Below, one piece after another: positions 1 to 5,292 of a stretch of 5,292 bases of DNA. The stretch is taken from positions 1 through 5,292 of the forward strand of contig CAIQMU010000050.1 of assembly GCA_903873095.1 (NCBI GenBank), written 5' to 3'. The notes below the pieces were generated by a model. That model saw nothing but the letters and a program-made list of their open reading frames with translations, was not told the origin of the DNA and did not search any database. The translations under genes and the position numbers were made by a program. Source of the DNA: an uncultured bacterium. Lineage in GTDB: Bacteria; Patescibacteriota; Minisyncoccia; Phycocordibacterales; UBA1006. The first letter of the stretch is position 1. Each line of letters starts with the position of its first letter.

Positions 1-434
1 AGAAATTGCATATAGGGTTTATCAGCAAGGAAATAAATGGACTTAATTGCAGCCATTTCTACATCATATTTAACGGTGGGATTTTCTTGTGCAATATAAT
101 CCAAGAAATCATCTTCATATTCTTCAAATACATTATCGAATCCTAATTCAGTTATTAATTTGTTTCCCTCAGTTGTTAGTTGGATAGGGCTGAATGCGTG
201 TAATTCCCTTGGTTCAAATTTTGAATGAAATTTCGTTAAATAATCAGTCACCACCTTCATATTATGTTTCAAAACACCAACATCAATACTAATAGTATCA
301 AGAAGTTGTAATTTTCTTCCAATATAAATAAAGCACCCAATTGCCGAAGGAATACCAATGATCACTATTATGTTGTTTATGGTTTGGATTGCAGATATGG
401 CTATTATTATAAACAAGAGAACAAAAATAACCAA
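1..434 (-). CDS. Partial unknown membrane-anchored protein, 5' part only
   Basis: I do not recognise this gene. An open frame on the minus strand runs without a stop from the TAA at 473-471 through base 1, so the 3' end lies outside the window. The translation begins with two hydrophobic segments (around VILVIFVLLFIIIAISAI and NNIIVIIGIPSAIGCFIYIG), which suggests a membrane hairpin. A soluble, acidic, helical part follows, containing SPIQLTTEGNKLI, EEYEDDFLDYIA and KYDVEMAAIKSIYFLAD. The start is uncertain: the first in-frame ATG is at 260, after both membrane segments. Earlier choices are TTG at 434 or 416, GTG at 365, or a non-standard ATA at 467; I used TTG 434. It lies 49 bases after the efp stop on the same strand. 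G+C is about one third in the lines I counted, lower than in ftsK (about 45% in one line), which fits an accessory gene. That it is coding is fairly likely; its function is unknown. Confidence 0.6.
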   Translation of the reverse strand, partial: MVIFVLLFIIIAISAIQTINNIIVIIGIPSAIGCFIYIGRKLQLLDTISIDVGVLKHNMKVVTDYLTKFHSKFEPRELHAFSPIQLTTEGNKLITELGFDNVFEEYEDDFLDYIAQENPTVKYDVEMAAIKSIYFLADKPYMQF

Positions 435-483
435 AATGACTTGATTATTTCTTGATAAAAACTTTATTTTTTATTTATCTCGG

Positions 484-1068
484 TTAAGCCTTATCAGCAC
501 GTCCTACATATTCACCTGTATCAGTGTTAATTGTCACAGAATCACCTTCATTAATGAAGAGGGGAACATAAAGCGTTGCACCTGTTTCAAGAATTGCAGC
601 CTTGAGAGCCCCAGAAGAGGTATTTCCTTTGACAGCAGGGGCTGATTCCTTGACCTTGAGATCCATTTTAATAGGGAGATCAACACCAATAATCAGCTCT
701 TCGTCGTCATCGTTGGTGAATACGCGAACATTATAAGTATCGTTAGGTTTCATCCATTGTTTCTGATTACCGATAACATCAGCTGAAATCGTAAATCGTT
801 CAGCTGGTTTACCTTCTGGATGGAACCAAAATTCACCTTTTTGTTCATAGATGAACTTAACAGGCTTCTTGGTCATATCAGCTTCGTCTACTTTGTCAGA
901 TACTGCAAAAGAGTGTTCAACAACACGGCCTGTAAGGAGACTCTTAAGTTTCGTGGCATTTACCGGTTTGCGCTGTTGTTTGCGAAACACGTGCGAGGTC
1001 ATGACTTCGTAGGGTTCTCCGTCGTGAAGAATGACTTTTCGTGGGACAACTTCGTTGTATGCGAGCAT
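484..1068 (-). CDS. efp: Translation elongation factor P (EF-P)
   Basis: The 194-residue product has the normal EF-P length and three-domain layout. EF-P binds the ribosome between the P and E sites and speeds peptide-bond formation at consecutive prolines. The N-terminal KOW-like domain (about 1-65) contains HDGEPYEV and KLKSLLTGRVVEHSF. The middle OB domain (about 66-130) contains GEFWFHPE. The C-terminal OB domain (about 131-190) carries the family signature with KAAILETGATLYVPLF and ends with GEYVGR. The tip loop is unusual. Where E. coli has PGKG with the modified Lys34, this protein reads RKQQRKP (residues 29-35); ungapped alignment from LLTG puts Gln32 at the Lys34 position, with Lys30, Arg33 and Lys34 close by. 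No EpmA-, EarP- or YmfI-type modifying enzyme is visible in the window. The ATG at 1068 matches the usual EF-P N-terminus. It lies downstream of recA on the same strand and may have its own leader. Confidence 0.96.
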   Translation of the reverse strand: MLAYNEVVPRKVILHDGEPYEVMTSHVFRKQQRKPVNATKLKSLLTGRVVEHSFAVSDKVDEADMTKKPVKFIYEQKGEFWFHPEGKPAERFTISADVIGNQKQWMKPNDTYNVRVFTNDDDEELIIGVDLPIKMDLKVKESAPAVKGNTSSGALKAAILETGATLYVPLFINEGDSVTINTDTGEYVGRADKA

Positions 1069-1071
1069 AGG

Positions 1072-1104
1072 AAAAACAATGGGAAATTAACTGGTAGTTT
1101 CCCA
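1072..1104 (-). promoter_or_regulatory. Terminator-like hairpin in the efp leader
   Basis: On the minus strand the 7-base arms TGGGAAA (1104-1098) and TTTCCCA (1086-1080) flank an 11-base loop. Three bases later comes a run of five T (1076-1072), only a few bases before the efp ATG. This shape resembles an intrinsic terminator or attenuator, or a structure covering the efp ribosome-loading region. The arms and T run are seen directly; any regulatory role is inference, and the stem is only moderately strong. Confidence 0.35.
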
Positions 1105-1123
1105 AGTTTAGCATATAAACCTT

Positions 1124-1150
1124 AAAAATCAAGTTATTCTTGAATAACTT
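1124..1150 (-). terminator. Possible terminator after the recA / small-gene unit
   Basis: A perfect inverted repeat AAGTTATTC-TT-GAATAACTT occupies 1131-1150. On the minus strand it is followed directly by GATTTTT (T run 1128-1124), as in a Rho-independent terminator. The stem is AT-rich and therefore weak, and it overlaps the last codons and the TAA of the 55-residue gene. It could end the recA transcript before efp. Confidence 0.4.
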
Positions 1151-1301
1151 CTACTTTTACCTGATCTGCTTCCACTCGTTTTCGTAAATTCTCTTCTACT
1201 TCTGCAATATTATCTGTACCAAATTCACGCCTAATCCAAGCGGCTTCGCTTTCAGGAATAATTTCTTTTTTATTTTTACTATTAAAAAGTTTATCAAACA
1301 T
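1134..1301 (-). CDS. Unknown 55-residue charged protein downstream of recA
   Basis: I do not recognise this gene. A complete minus-strand frame runs from ATG at 1301 to TAA at 1136-1134 and encodes 55 residues, starting MFDKLFNSKNKKEII. It is strongly charged, with a basic N-terminal part and an acidic, probably helical middle and end (ESEAAWIRREFGTD, IAEVEENLRKRVEAD). There is no membrane segment and no cysteine, so it should be a small cytoplasmic protein. It begins only five bases after the recA stop and is very probably cotranscribed with recA. RecX, a regulator of RecA filaments, is often found downstream of recA in other bacteria; this protein is far too short for RecX and shows no RecX features that I can see. 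Support for coding is the tight spacing, the balanced amino-acid mix and the plausible helix. A role with RecA is only a guess from position. Confidence 0.65.
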   Translation of the reverse strand: MFDKLFNSKNKKEIIPESEAAWIRREFGTDNIAEVEENLRKRVEADQVKVEVIQE

Positions 1302-1306
1302 AAAGA

Positions 1307-2383
1307 TTATTCAGGAGCTTCGTCCTCGTCTTTGTCTGGAGTTCCGGCAAACGACAAACCTCCCGATTTCATTGTTTTTACGATCTGATCAAAGAGTTCC
1401 TTGCGAACAGCTTTGTTTGCCTTGTCTCGCAAAAATGTTCGTGCTGCGTCATATCCTCGACCAAGTGGGATTTTCTCGCCTTTTGGATTTCGGTAACTAA
1501 ACGATGCGCCTGATTTTTCAATCAATTCAAATTTTTCACCAAGAGCAAGCATTTCTCCCTCGGCAGAAATTCCCTCGTTATAAATAATATCGAATTCTGT
1601 TTGTTTGAAAGGGGAAGCGACTTTGTTTTTTACAACCTTAACACGCGTTCGTGCACCCACGACTTCTTCACCCTTTTTGATCTGTGCAATTTTTCGAATA
1701 TCAAGACGTACTGATGTATAAAACTTGAGAGCTTTTCCTCCTGGTGTTGTTTCTGGGTTTCCAAACATAACACCGATTTGCATACGGATTTGGTTGATGA
1801 AAATGATCACTGTTTTTGTTTTTGAAACAAGTGCTGTGAGTTTTCGAAGTGCTTGAGACATCAAGCGTGCTTGTTTTCCAACATGGTGTGCTCCCATTTC
1901 ACCTTCGATTTCATCTTTTGGGGTAAGTGCCGCAACCGAGTCGATAACAATAACGTCAATTTTTCCTGAACGCACGAGAGTTTCTGCGATTTCAAGACCC
2001 TGTTCACCATGATCAGGTTGTGACAAGAGAAGATCATCGATTTGCACACCTAATTTGCGTGCGTAATCAGGATCCATGGCATGCTCAGCATCAATAAACG
2101 CACAAACACCACCAAGTTTTTGAGCCTCGGCAATAACATGAAGCGTCAAGGTTGTTTTACCAGATGATTCTGGTCCAAAGATTTCGACGATGCGTCCACG
2201 AGGAAGACCTCCTACACCGAGTGCATTATCAAGTCCGATTGATCCAGTTGGAATAACACCAATGTCGACTTTTGGTTGTTCACCAAGTTTCATGATGGCA
2301 CCTTCGCCAAATTTTGATTGAATGAGTTTTATGGTATCGCGCAAATCATTTGTATCGCGTGATGCTGGTTTTTTCTTGGCCAT
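1307..2383 (-). CDS. recA: Recombinase RecA
   Basis: RecA polymerises on single-stranded DNA, drives homologous pairing and strand exchange with ATP, and in many bacteria stimulates LexA self-cleavage. The 358-residue product is full length (E. coli RecA is 353). It has the Walker A motif GPESSGKT at residues 70-77, the catalytic Glu in FIDAEHAMD (E100, matching E. coli E96), and Walker B VIVIDS at 144-149. The loop-2 region starts at [18 protein letters not shown], with Q198 matching E. coli Gln194, followed by the family signature ALKFYTSVR (218-226). The C-terminal domain ends in an acidic tail (DKDEDEAPE), as is usual for RecA. There is no intein or frameshift. The ATG at 2383 gives a normal basic N-terminus; no Shine-Dalgarno sequence precedes it. 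The 128-base gap upstream suggests its own promoter. The 55-residue gene follows closely. Confidence 0.98.
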   Translation of the reverse strand: MAKKKPASRDTNDLRDTIKLIQSKFGEGAIMKLGEQPKVDIGVIPTGSIGLDNALGVGGLPRGRIVEIFGPESSGKTTLTLHVIAEAQKLGGVCAFIDAEHAMDPDYARKLGVQIDDLLLSQPDHGEQGLEIAETLVRSGKIDVIVIDSVAALTPKDEIEGEMGAHHVGKQARLMSQALRKLTALVSKTKTVIIFINQIRMQIGVMFGNPETTPGGKALKFYTSVRLDIRKIAQIKKGEEVVGARTRVKVVKNKVASPFKQTEFDIIYNEGISAEGEMLALGEKFELIEKSGASFSYRNPKGEKIPLGRGYDAARTFLRDKANKAVRKELFDQIVKTMKSGGLSFAGTPDKDEDEAPE

Positions 2384-2433
2384 ATATATGTTTGAAATTA
2401 ATTTAAAGGGGGCTTAACTAAAGGAAGACGACT

Positions 2434-2455
2434 CCTTGGAATTATCATACCAAGG
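2434..2455 (-). promoter_or_regulatory. Candidate recA promoter -10 box inside a palindrome
   Basis: On the minus strand, 6-base arms CCTTGG (2455-2450) and CCAAGG (2439-2434) flank a 10-base centre TATGATAATT. The centre holds GATAAT (2446-2441), a five-of-six match to a sigma70 -10 box, and an overlapping alternative TATGAT. No good -35 is visible: the upstream sequence is T/A-rich, about TTTATT at the right distance. The position, about 50-70 bases before the recA ATG, suits a promoter with an overlapping operator. It does not match the E. coli CTGT-N8-ACAG or Bacillus GAAC-N4-GTTC LexA boxes. No T run follows, so it is not a terminator. Confidence 0.35.
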
Positions 2456-2511
2456 CATGGTAAATAAATAATAAAGAATTATTAAACAAGAACTAAAGAG
2501 GTTTAGGATAG

Positions 2512-2928
2512 TTAATTATTATTTATTGGGACAGTAGTATTATTCATGGCAACATTTGTGACAGAGTCATCTTTTACAACTAACGCATATGTTTTCGATG
2601 ATGTTTTACCAAACTGATCTTGGCCAATAACTGAAATAGTGTTGTAGCCGGGATGGAGGAGGATGGTTTCATCGAATGATCCGTCGGTCGCGAGCGCAAG
2701 CGAGCGACCGGATACAAGGAGCTGTTTGGTGTAAAGAGCTGTTCCTGAAATATGAATCATTGGGTCAGTAAGGGTTGCTCCGTTTGAAATGCCTCGTATG
2801 GTAATACTTGGTCCATGAACATACCCATAGGTTCCACGTCCGACAAATAGGGCGAACCCTAAAACAAGGATCGCAAGCGAAGCTTTTTTTACAAGACGAA
2901 ATGTTTTTTCAGGTTTTGATGGTGACAT
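2512..2928 (-). CDS. Membrane-anchored Ig-like (glucodextranase B-like) domain protein
   Basis: The 138-residue product has a short basic N-terminus (SKPEKTFRLVKK), one membrane segment at about 16-36 (ASLAILVLGFALFVGRGTY) and a single extracytoplasmic beta-sandwich domain at about 41-119. That domain has the pattern of bacterial Ig-like or glucodextranase domain-B folds: SITIRGISNGATLTDP, IHISGTA, LLVSGRSLALATDGSFDE, LLHPGYNTISVIGQDQFGK and a last YALVVK strand. A short Asn/Thr-rich tail follows. Such domains mediate adhesion or act as modules of envelope proteins; no catalytic residues are evident. I chose ATG 2928 because it comes just before the basic and membrane segments. A longer frame to 3057 or 3147 only translates the palindromic element and overlaps ftsK. 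It lies between ftsK and recA on the same strand, with no visible functional link to either. The family call is from pattern memory. Confidence 0.75.
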   Translation of the reverse strand: MSPSKPEKTFRLVKKASLAILVLGFALFVGRGTYGYVHGPSITIRGISNGATLTDPMIHISGTALYTKQLLVSGRSLALATDGSFDETILLHPGYNTISVIGQDQFGKTSSKTYALVVKDDSVTNVAMNNTTVPINNN

Positions 2929-2949
2929 AGTAATTAGGTCAAAAGGACA

Positions 2950-3033
2950 ATCCCATCCCAGCCTTCCCAAAGGGAAGGAGCCGGACACGAGTTCTGTCCC
3001 CCTTCCCTTTGGGAAGGGGTTAGGGGATGGGAT
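2950..3033. repeat. Composite palindromic (REP/MITE-like) element after ftsK
   Basis: This 84-base stretch consists of nested inverted repeats. Perfect 10-base outer arms are ATCCCATCCC (2950-2959) and GGGATGGGAT (3024-3033). Inside are hairpin CCTTCCC-AAA-GGGAAGG (2962-2978), a short hairpin GGACA/TGTCC (2983-2999) and hairpin CCCCTTCCC-TTT-GGGAAGGGG (2999-3019). The left CCTTCCC can also pair with the right GGGAAGG, so one long cruciform is possible. It begins 14 bases after the ftsK stop and ends 21 bases before the Ig-like gene. It is far richer in G+C than the surrounding gap. No target-site duplication is obvious. Likely roles are a mobile REP-like repeat, mRNA 3'-end protection for ftsK, or partial termination; there is no T run. 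Other genomic copies are expected but cannot be seen here. Confidence 0.7.
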
Positions 3034-3046
3034 GTTGTTTGTTCTA

Positions 3047-5278
3047 TTATAGTACATCTTCAATCGGCATACTATCGTCCACGATGGGCTCTGGTGAGTT
3101 ATCCCCGAGTACTTCTCGGGGTTTTGCGCCGTCGGCCGGCCCGACAACGCCTCGTTCCTCTAATAGATCGATAAGGCGGGCCGCCCGCGAATACCCAACC
3201 TTCAATTTTCGCTGAATATAACTCGTTGATGCTTTGCCTGCTTCTATAACAACAGCTTTTGCGTCGCCATACAGTTCATCATCGTCATCATCTTCAAAAT
3301 TCGCAATCACAATCGTGCGGTCGTTATCATCAATTGATCCTTCAAGTGCGATTTCGTCAGGAATTTCAACATTGTTATTCTTGATGAACGAAACAATTTT
3401 CTTAACCTCTTCTTCGCTTACGAATGCACACTGCATACGTTCTGGTTTGCCCATCCCTTCTCCTTGATAGAGCATATCTCCTTTTCCAAGAAGTGATTCA
3501 GCTCCTGGTGCGTCCAAAATAGTTCTCGAATCAATTTGCGATGCAACGTTAAGTGCAAGTCGTGATGGAATGTTTGCCTTGATAAGTCCAGTAATGACGT
3601 TTACGGATGGTCGTTGTGTACTCAAAACAAGATGAATTCCCACAGCTCGTGACATTTGGGCGAGGCGAACAATTCCAGATTCAAGTTCTCGAGGGAATGC
3701 CTGCATGATATCAGCCAACTCGTCGATAATAATGACAATATAAGGCATTGCTGCAGGAGTTCCATCGTCATTAGTATCTTTGATATTGCCCGACTCGAGT
3801 TTCTCTCGGTATGATGTGATATCTCGACATGAATTCTTTTCCAAGATATCGTAGCGTCGTTCCATTTCTTTGGCTGCCCATTTGAGTGCCAAAATAGCCT
3901 TTTTCGAATCCTTGATAACCGGTGTCAGCAAGTGAGGAATTCCATTATAGAGAGTGAGTTCGACTCGTTTTGGGTCTACCAAGATAAATCGCAAGTCCTC
4001 AGGTCCGTTTCTATATAATAATGAAAGGATCAAGTTATGCACCGTAATTGATTTTCCAGAACCGGTTGTTCCAGCAATCAACAAATGGGGCATTTTCCCA
4101 ATATCTGCGAAATATGTTTTTCCCGCAACACCTGTACCGAGCGCAACCTTCAAACGACTTGGAGATTTTTGAAACGCATCATCAGCAAGTAATGTTCCAA
4201 GTCCAACTGTCGATTTAATCTTGTTTGGGATTTCAATTCCGACAAGTGATTTGCCTGGAATCGGCGCTTCGATACGCAGTGGATGTGCAGCAAGAGCAAG
4301 TGCCAAGTCAGATTTCAATGCCACGATGCGCGACAATTTGATACCTTCTGCAGGTTTCAGTGCGTAACGCGTAACCGTTGGTCCAGTTGAAACTTCATCC
4401 ATCTCGACATCGATTCCGAAATTGATAAGTGTTCGTTTGATCAAGTTTGCATTTGCCTTGATATCACCAACAGATGCTTTACCGACAGATTTTGAAAGAA
4501 GGGATAGTGGGGGATATTCGTATGTTTCTGAAAATGATCCTGGAGTTGAAATGAAATCTTCCTCAGCTTCTTTCTTTTTAGAGATCCTTGGTTCGCGTGT
4601 TGCGGGATCCTCCCCTTGATAAGGGGAGGTGGCATTCGGCTCTGCGAATGACGGAGGGGTGGTTGTTGAGGCTTGGGGTTCTTCTGCCAACTCATCCGGT
4701 GTAAACGTAATCGTTGATCCCATTTCAGCAACCTCATCGGTATGTTTTTTTGCAAACAAATTCTTCAAGACTTCTGGAATACCAAGTTCTTCATTTAATA
4801 AGACAAGTCCCGAAACAAGTCCAAGTGCGCCGAGTACAATTGCGCCTGCGTACACATCAAAAATATTTCGGACAACGGTTCCGATTCCATATCCAATAAT
4901 CCCACCATTTTGAAGTCCCGGAGATACGATTTCAATAAATCCAAGTACTGACAAAAACAAAACGACAGCGCTGGTATACTCGATCCAAGTGGTTTGAACT
5001 TCTTCGGATTTGAATAGATTGATCGAATAAATGACAAGCATAATAGGGACCAAGATAACTCCAAATCCAAATAGGTAATCAAAGACCGTTTTGTACAAGA
5101 AATTACCTGCAATACCTGCTGCGCCAAATGCACCAAGTACAATAATGATCGAAACAACAATCAAAACAATCGCCAAAATAGATCGTTTCACACGTGATGA
5201 AACAACTGGTTTTTCCACAAACTTCCTATCTTCATGAAGAGGTTCACGGATTCTTTTTTTAGGTTCCTTTTTGGTCAT
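3047..5278 (-). CDS. ftsK: DNA translocase FtsK/SpoIIIE
   Basis: FtsK is a septum-anchored hexameric ATPase that pumps double-stranded DNA to clear and resolve chromosomes at division. The 743-residue product is complete and close in size to SpoIIIE, without the very long linker of E. coli FtsK. A basic N-terminus precedes four membrane segments at about 33-56, 66-88, 101-118 and 141-161. A disordered linker (about 175-255) is rich in Glu, Pro, Ser and Thr. The motor follows: STGPTVTRY (297-305), PGKSLVGIEIPN (341-352), Walker A AGTTGSGKS (402-410), Walker B IVIIIDELAD (514-523), STQRPSVNVITG (553-564) and DAPGAESLLGKGDML (589-603). An acidic stretch (662-668) leads to the DNA-reading gamma winged helix (about 669-725), with KASTSYIQRKLKVGYSRAAR and PREVL. 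Linker residues 206-224 are encoded by a palindromic repeat. The ATG at 5278 gives a usual lysine-rich start, but only 14 bases lie upstream and they contain no in-frame stop. Confidence 0.97.
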   Translation of the reverse strand: MTKKEPKKRIREPLHEDRKFVEKPVVSSRVKRSILAIVLIVVSIIIVLGAFGAAGIAGNFLYKTVFDYLFGFGVILVPIMLVIYSINLFKSEEVQTTWIEYTSAVVLFLSVLGFIEIVSPGLQNGGIIGYGIGTVVRNIFDVYAGAIVLGALGLVSGLVLLNEELGIPEVLKNLFAKKHTDEVAEMGSTITFTPDELAEEPQASTTTPPSFAEPNATSPYQGEDPATREPRISKKKEAEEDFISTPGSFSETYEYPPLSLLSKSVGKASVGDIKANANLIKRTLINFGIDVEMDEVSTGPTVTRYALKPAEGIKLSRIVALKSDLALALAAHPLRIEAPIPGKSLVGIEIPNKIKSTVGLGTLLADDAFQKSPSRLKVALGTGVAGKTYFADIGKMPHLLIAGTTGSGKSITVHNLILSLLYRNGPEDLRFILVDPKRVELTLYNGIPHLLTPVIKDSKKAILALKWAAKEMERRYDILEKNSCRDITSYREKLESGNIKDTNDDGTPAAMPYIVIIIDELADIMQAFPRELESGIVRLAQMSRAVGIHLVLSTQRPSVNVITGLIKANIPSRLALNVASQIDSRTILDAPGAESLLGKGDMLYQGEGMGKPERMQCAFVSEEEVKKIVSFIKNNNVEIPDEIALEGSIDDNDRTIVIANFEDDDDDELYGDAKAVVIEAGKASTSYIQRKLKVGYSRAARLIDLLEERGVVGPADGAKPREVLGDNSPEPIVDDSMPIEDVL
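4607..4663. repeat. Palindromic REP-like element inside ftsK, in frame
   Basis: Within the linker-coding part of ftsK is a perfect 9-base inverted repeat CCTCCCCTT-GAT-AAGGGGAGG (4609-4629). Three bases later comes a second hairpin, CATTCG-GCTCTG-CGAATG (4633-4650), and then GGAGGGGTGG (4653-4662). The stretch is a whole number of codons here and is read as residues 206-224 (TTPPS-FAEPN-ATSPYQGED), so the gene stays open. The arrangement of a C-rich stem with a three-base loop beside a short hairpin resembles the element downstream of ftsK. Similar C-rich palindromes are, from memory, common repeats in Patescibacteria genomes; I could not check this. Insertion in a disordered linker should be tolerated. 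Confidence 0.65.
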
Positions 5279-5292
5279 AATCTTAATGCTCG

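Noticed and set aside
820..1125. Plus-strand open frame opposite efp, and similar plus-strand frames opposite ftsK
   Set aside because: They lie antisense to well-recognised genes, show no protein-family features and have low-complexity translations. They are shadows of the coding strand.
2421..2439. Alternative leader stem AAGGA-N7-TCCTT competing with the recA palindrome
   Set aside because: It shares bases with the CCAAGG arm, which hints at a switch, but five pairs in a short leader are easily expected by chance.
2469..2484. Hairpin TAATAA-AGAA-TTATTA as a terminator of the Ig-like gene
   Set aside because: The stem contains only A-T pairs, and the following minus-strand T/A sequence is ordinary for this gap. 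Too weak to call.
3000..3018. E. coli KOPS-like GGGAAGGG octamers in the palindrome near ftsK
   Set aside because: One copy lies on each strand (3011-3018 on plus, 3007-3000 on minus) as the two arms of a hairpin, so they give no direction. They are explained by the palindrome.
3103..3125. Plus-strand hairpin CCCCGAG-TACTT-CTCGGGG followed by TTTT
   Set aside because: It has terminator shape, but it lies inside the conserved C-terminal coding region of ftsK and no plus-strand gene exists for it to end.
2929..3147. N-terminal extension of the Ig-like gene to ATG 3057 or 3147
   Set aside because: The added residues merely translate the palindromic element (NPFPKGRG, GSFPLGRLGW) and, for 3147, the ftsK 3' end in another frame. 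The basic and membrane segments start right after ATG 2928.
3131..3188. Cluster of GC-rich short palindromes at the ftsK 3' end (GTCGG/CCGAC, GCGGG/CCCGC)
   Set aside because: The bases encode the conserved gamma domain (RAARLIDLLEERG), so they reflect Ala/Arg/Gly codons rather than an inserted element.

Overview
The window looks like the chromosome of a Patescibacteria (Candidate Phyla Radiation) bacterium, probably of the Parcubacteria group. This is an inference from the gene set and style: compact housekeeping genes all on the minus strand, ATG starts with no visible Shine-Dalgarno sequence, a single-domain Ig-like membrane protein, and an EF-P whose tip loop lacks PGKG. No rRNA or marker tree is available here to confirm it.

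In the direction of transcription (right to left) the layout is: ftsK (DNA translocase, 5278-3047); a strong composite palindrome in the gap (2950-3033); a small membrane-anchored Ig-like protein (2928-2512); a 128-base gap holding a candidate recA promoter and a palindrome; recA (2383-1307); a 55-residue gene of unknown function five bases downstream of recA (1301-1134); a 65-base gap with two terminator-like hairpins; efp (translation elongation factor P, 1068-484); and the 5' part of a low-GC gene for an unknown membrane protein that runs off the left edge. Once that partial gene is accepted, no stretch over 300 bases lacks a gene.

FtsK and RecA both act in chromosome maintenance (segregation/dimer resolution and recombination repair). 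EF-P rescues ribosomes stalled at polyproline. The genes may form one or several short transcription units; the gap structures suggest breaks before recA and before efp.

I see no obviously new defence or mobile system. The most unusual signals are two palindromic REP-like elements. One is inserted in frame in the disordered linker of FtsK and is translated into protein; the other sits just downstream of the ftsK stop codon. After these come the altered EF-P tip loop, a palindrome overlapping the probable recA -10 box, the unknown 55-residue gene where recX might be expected, and the edge gene that lacks a normal start codon ahead of its membrane segments.
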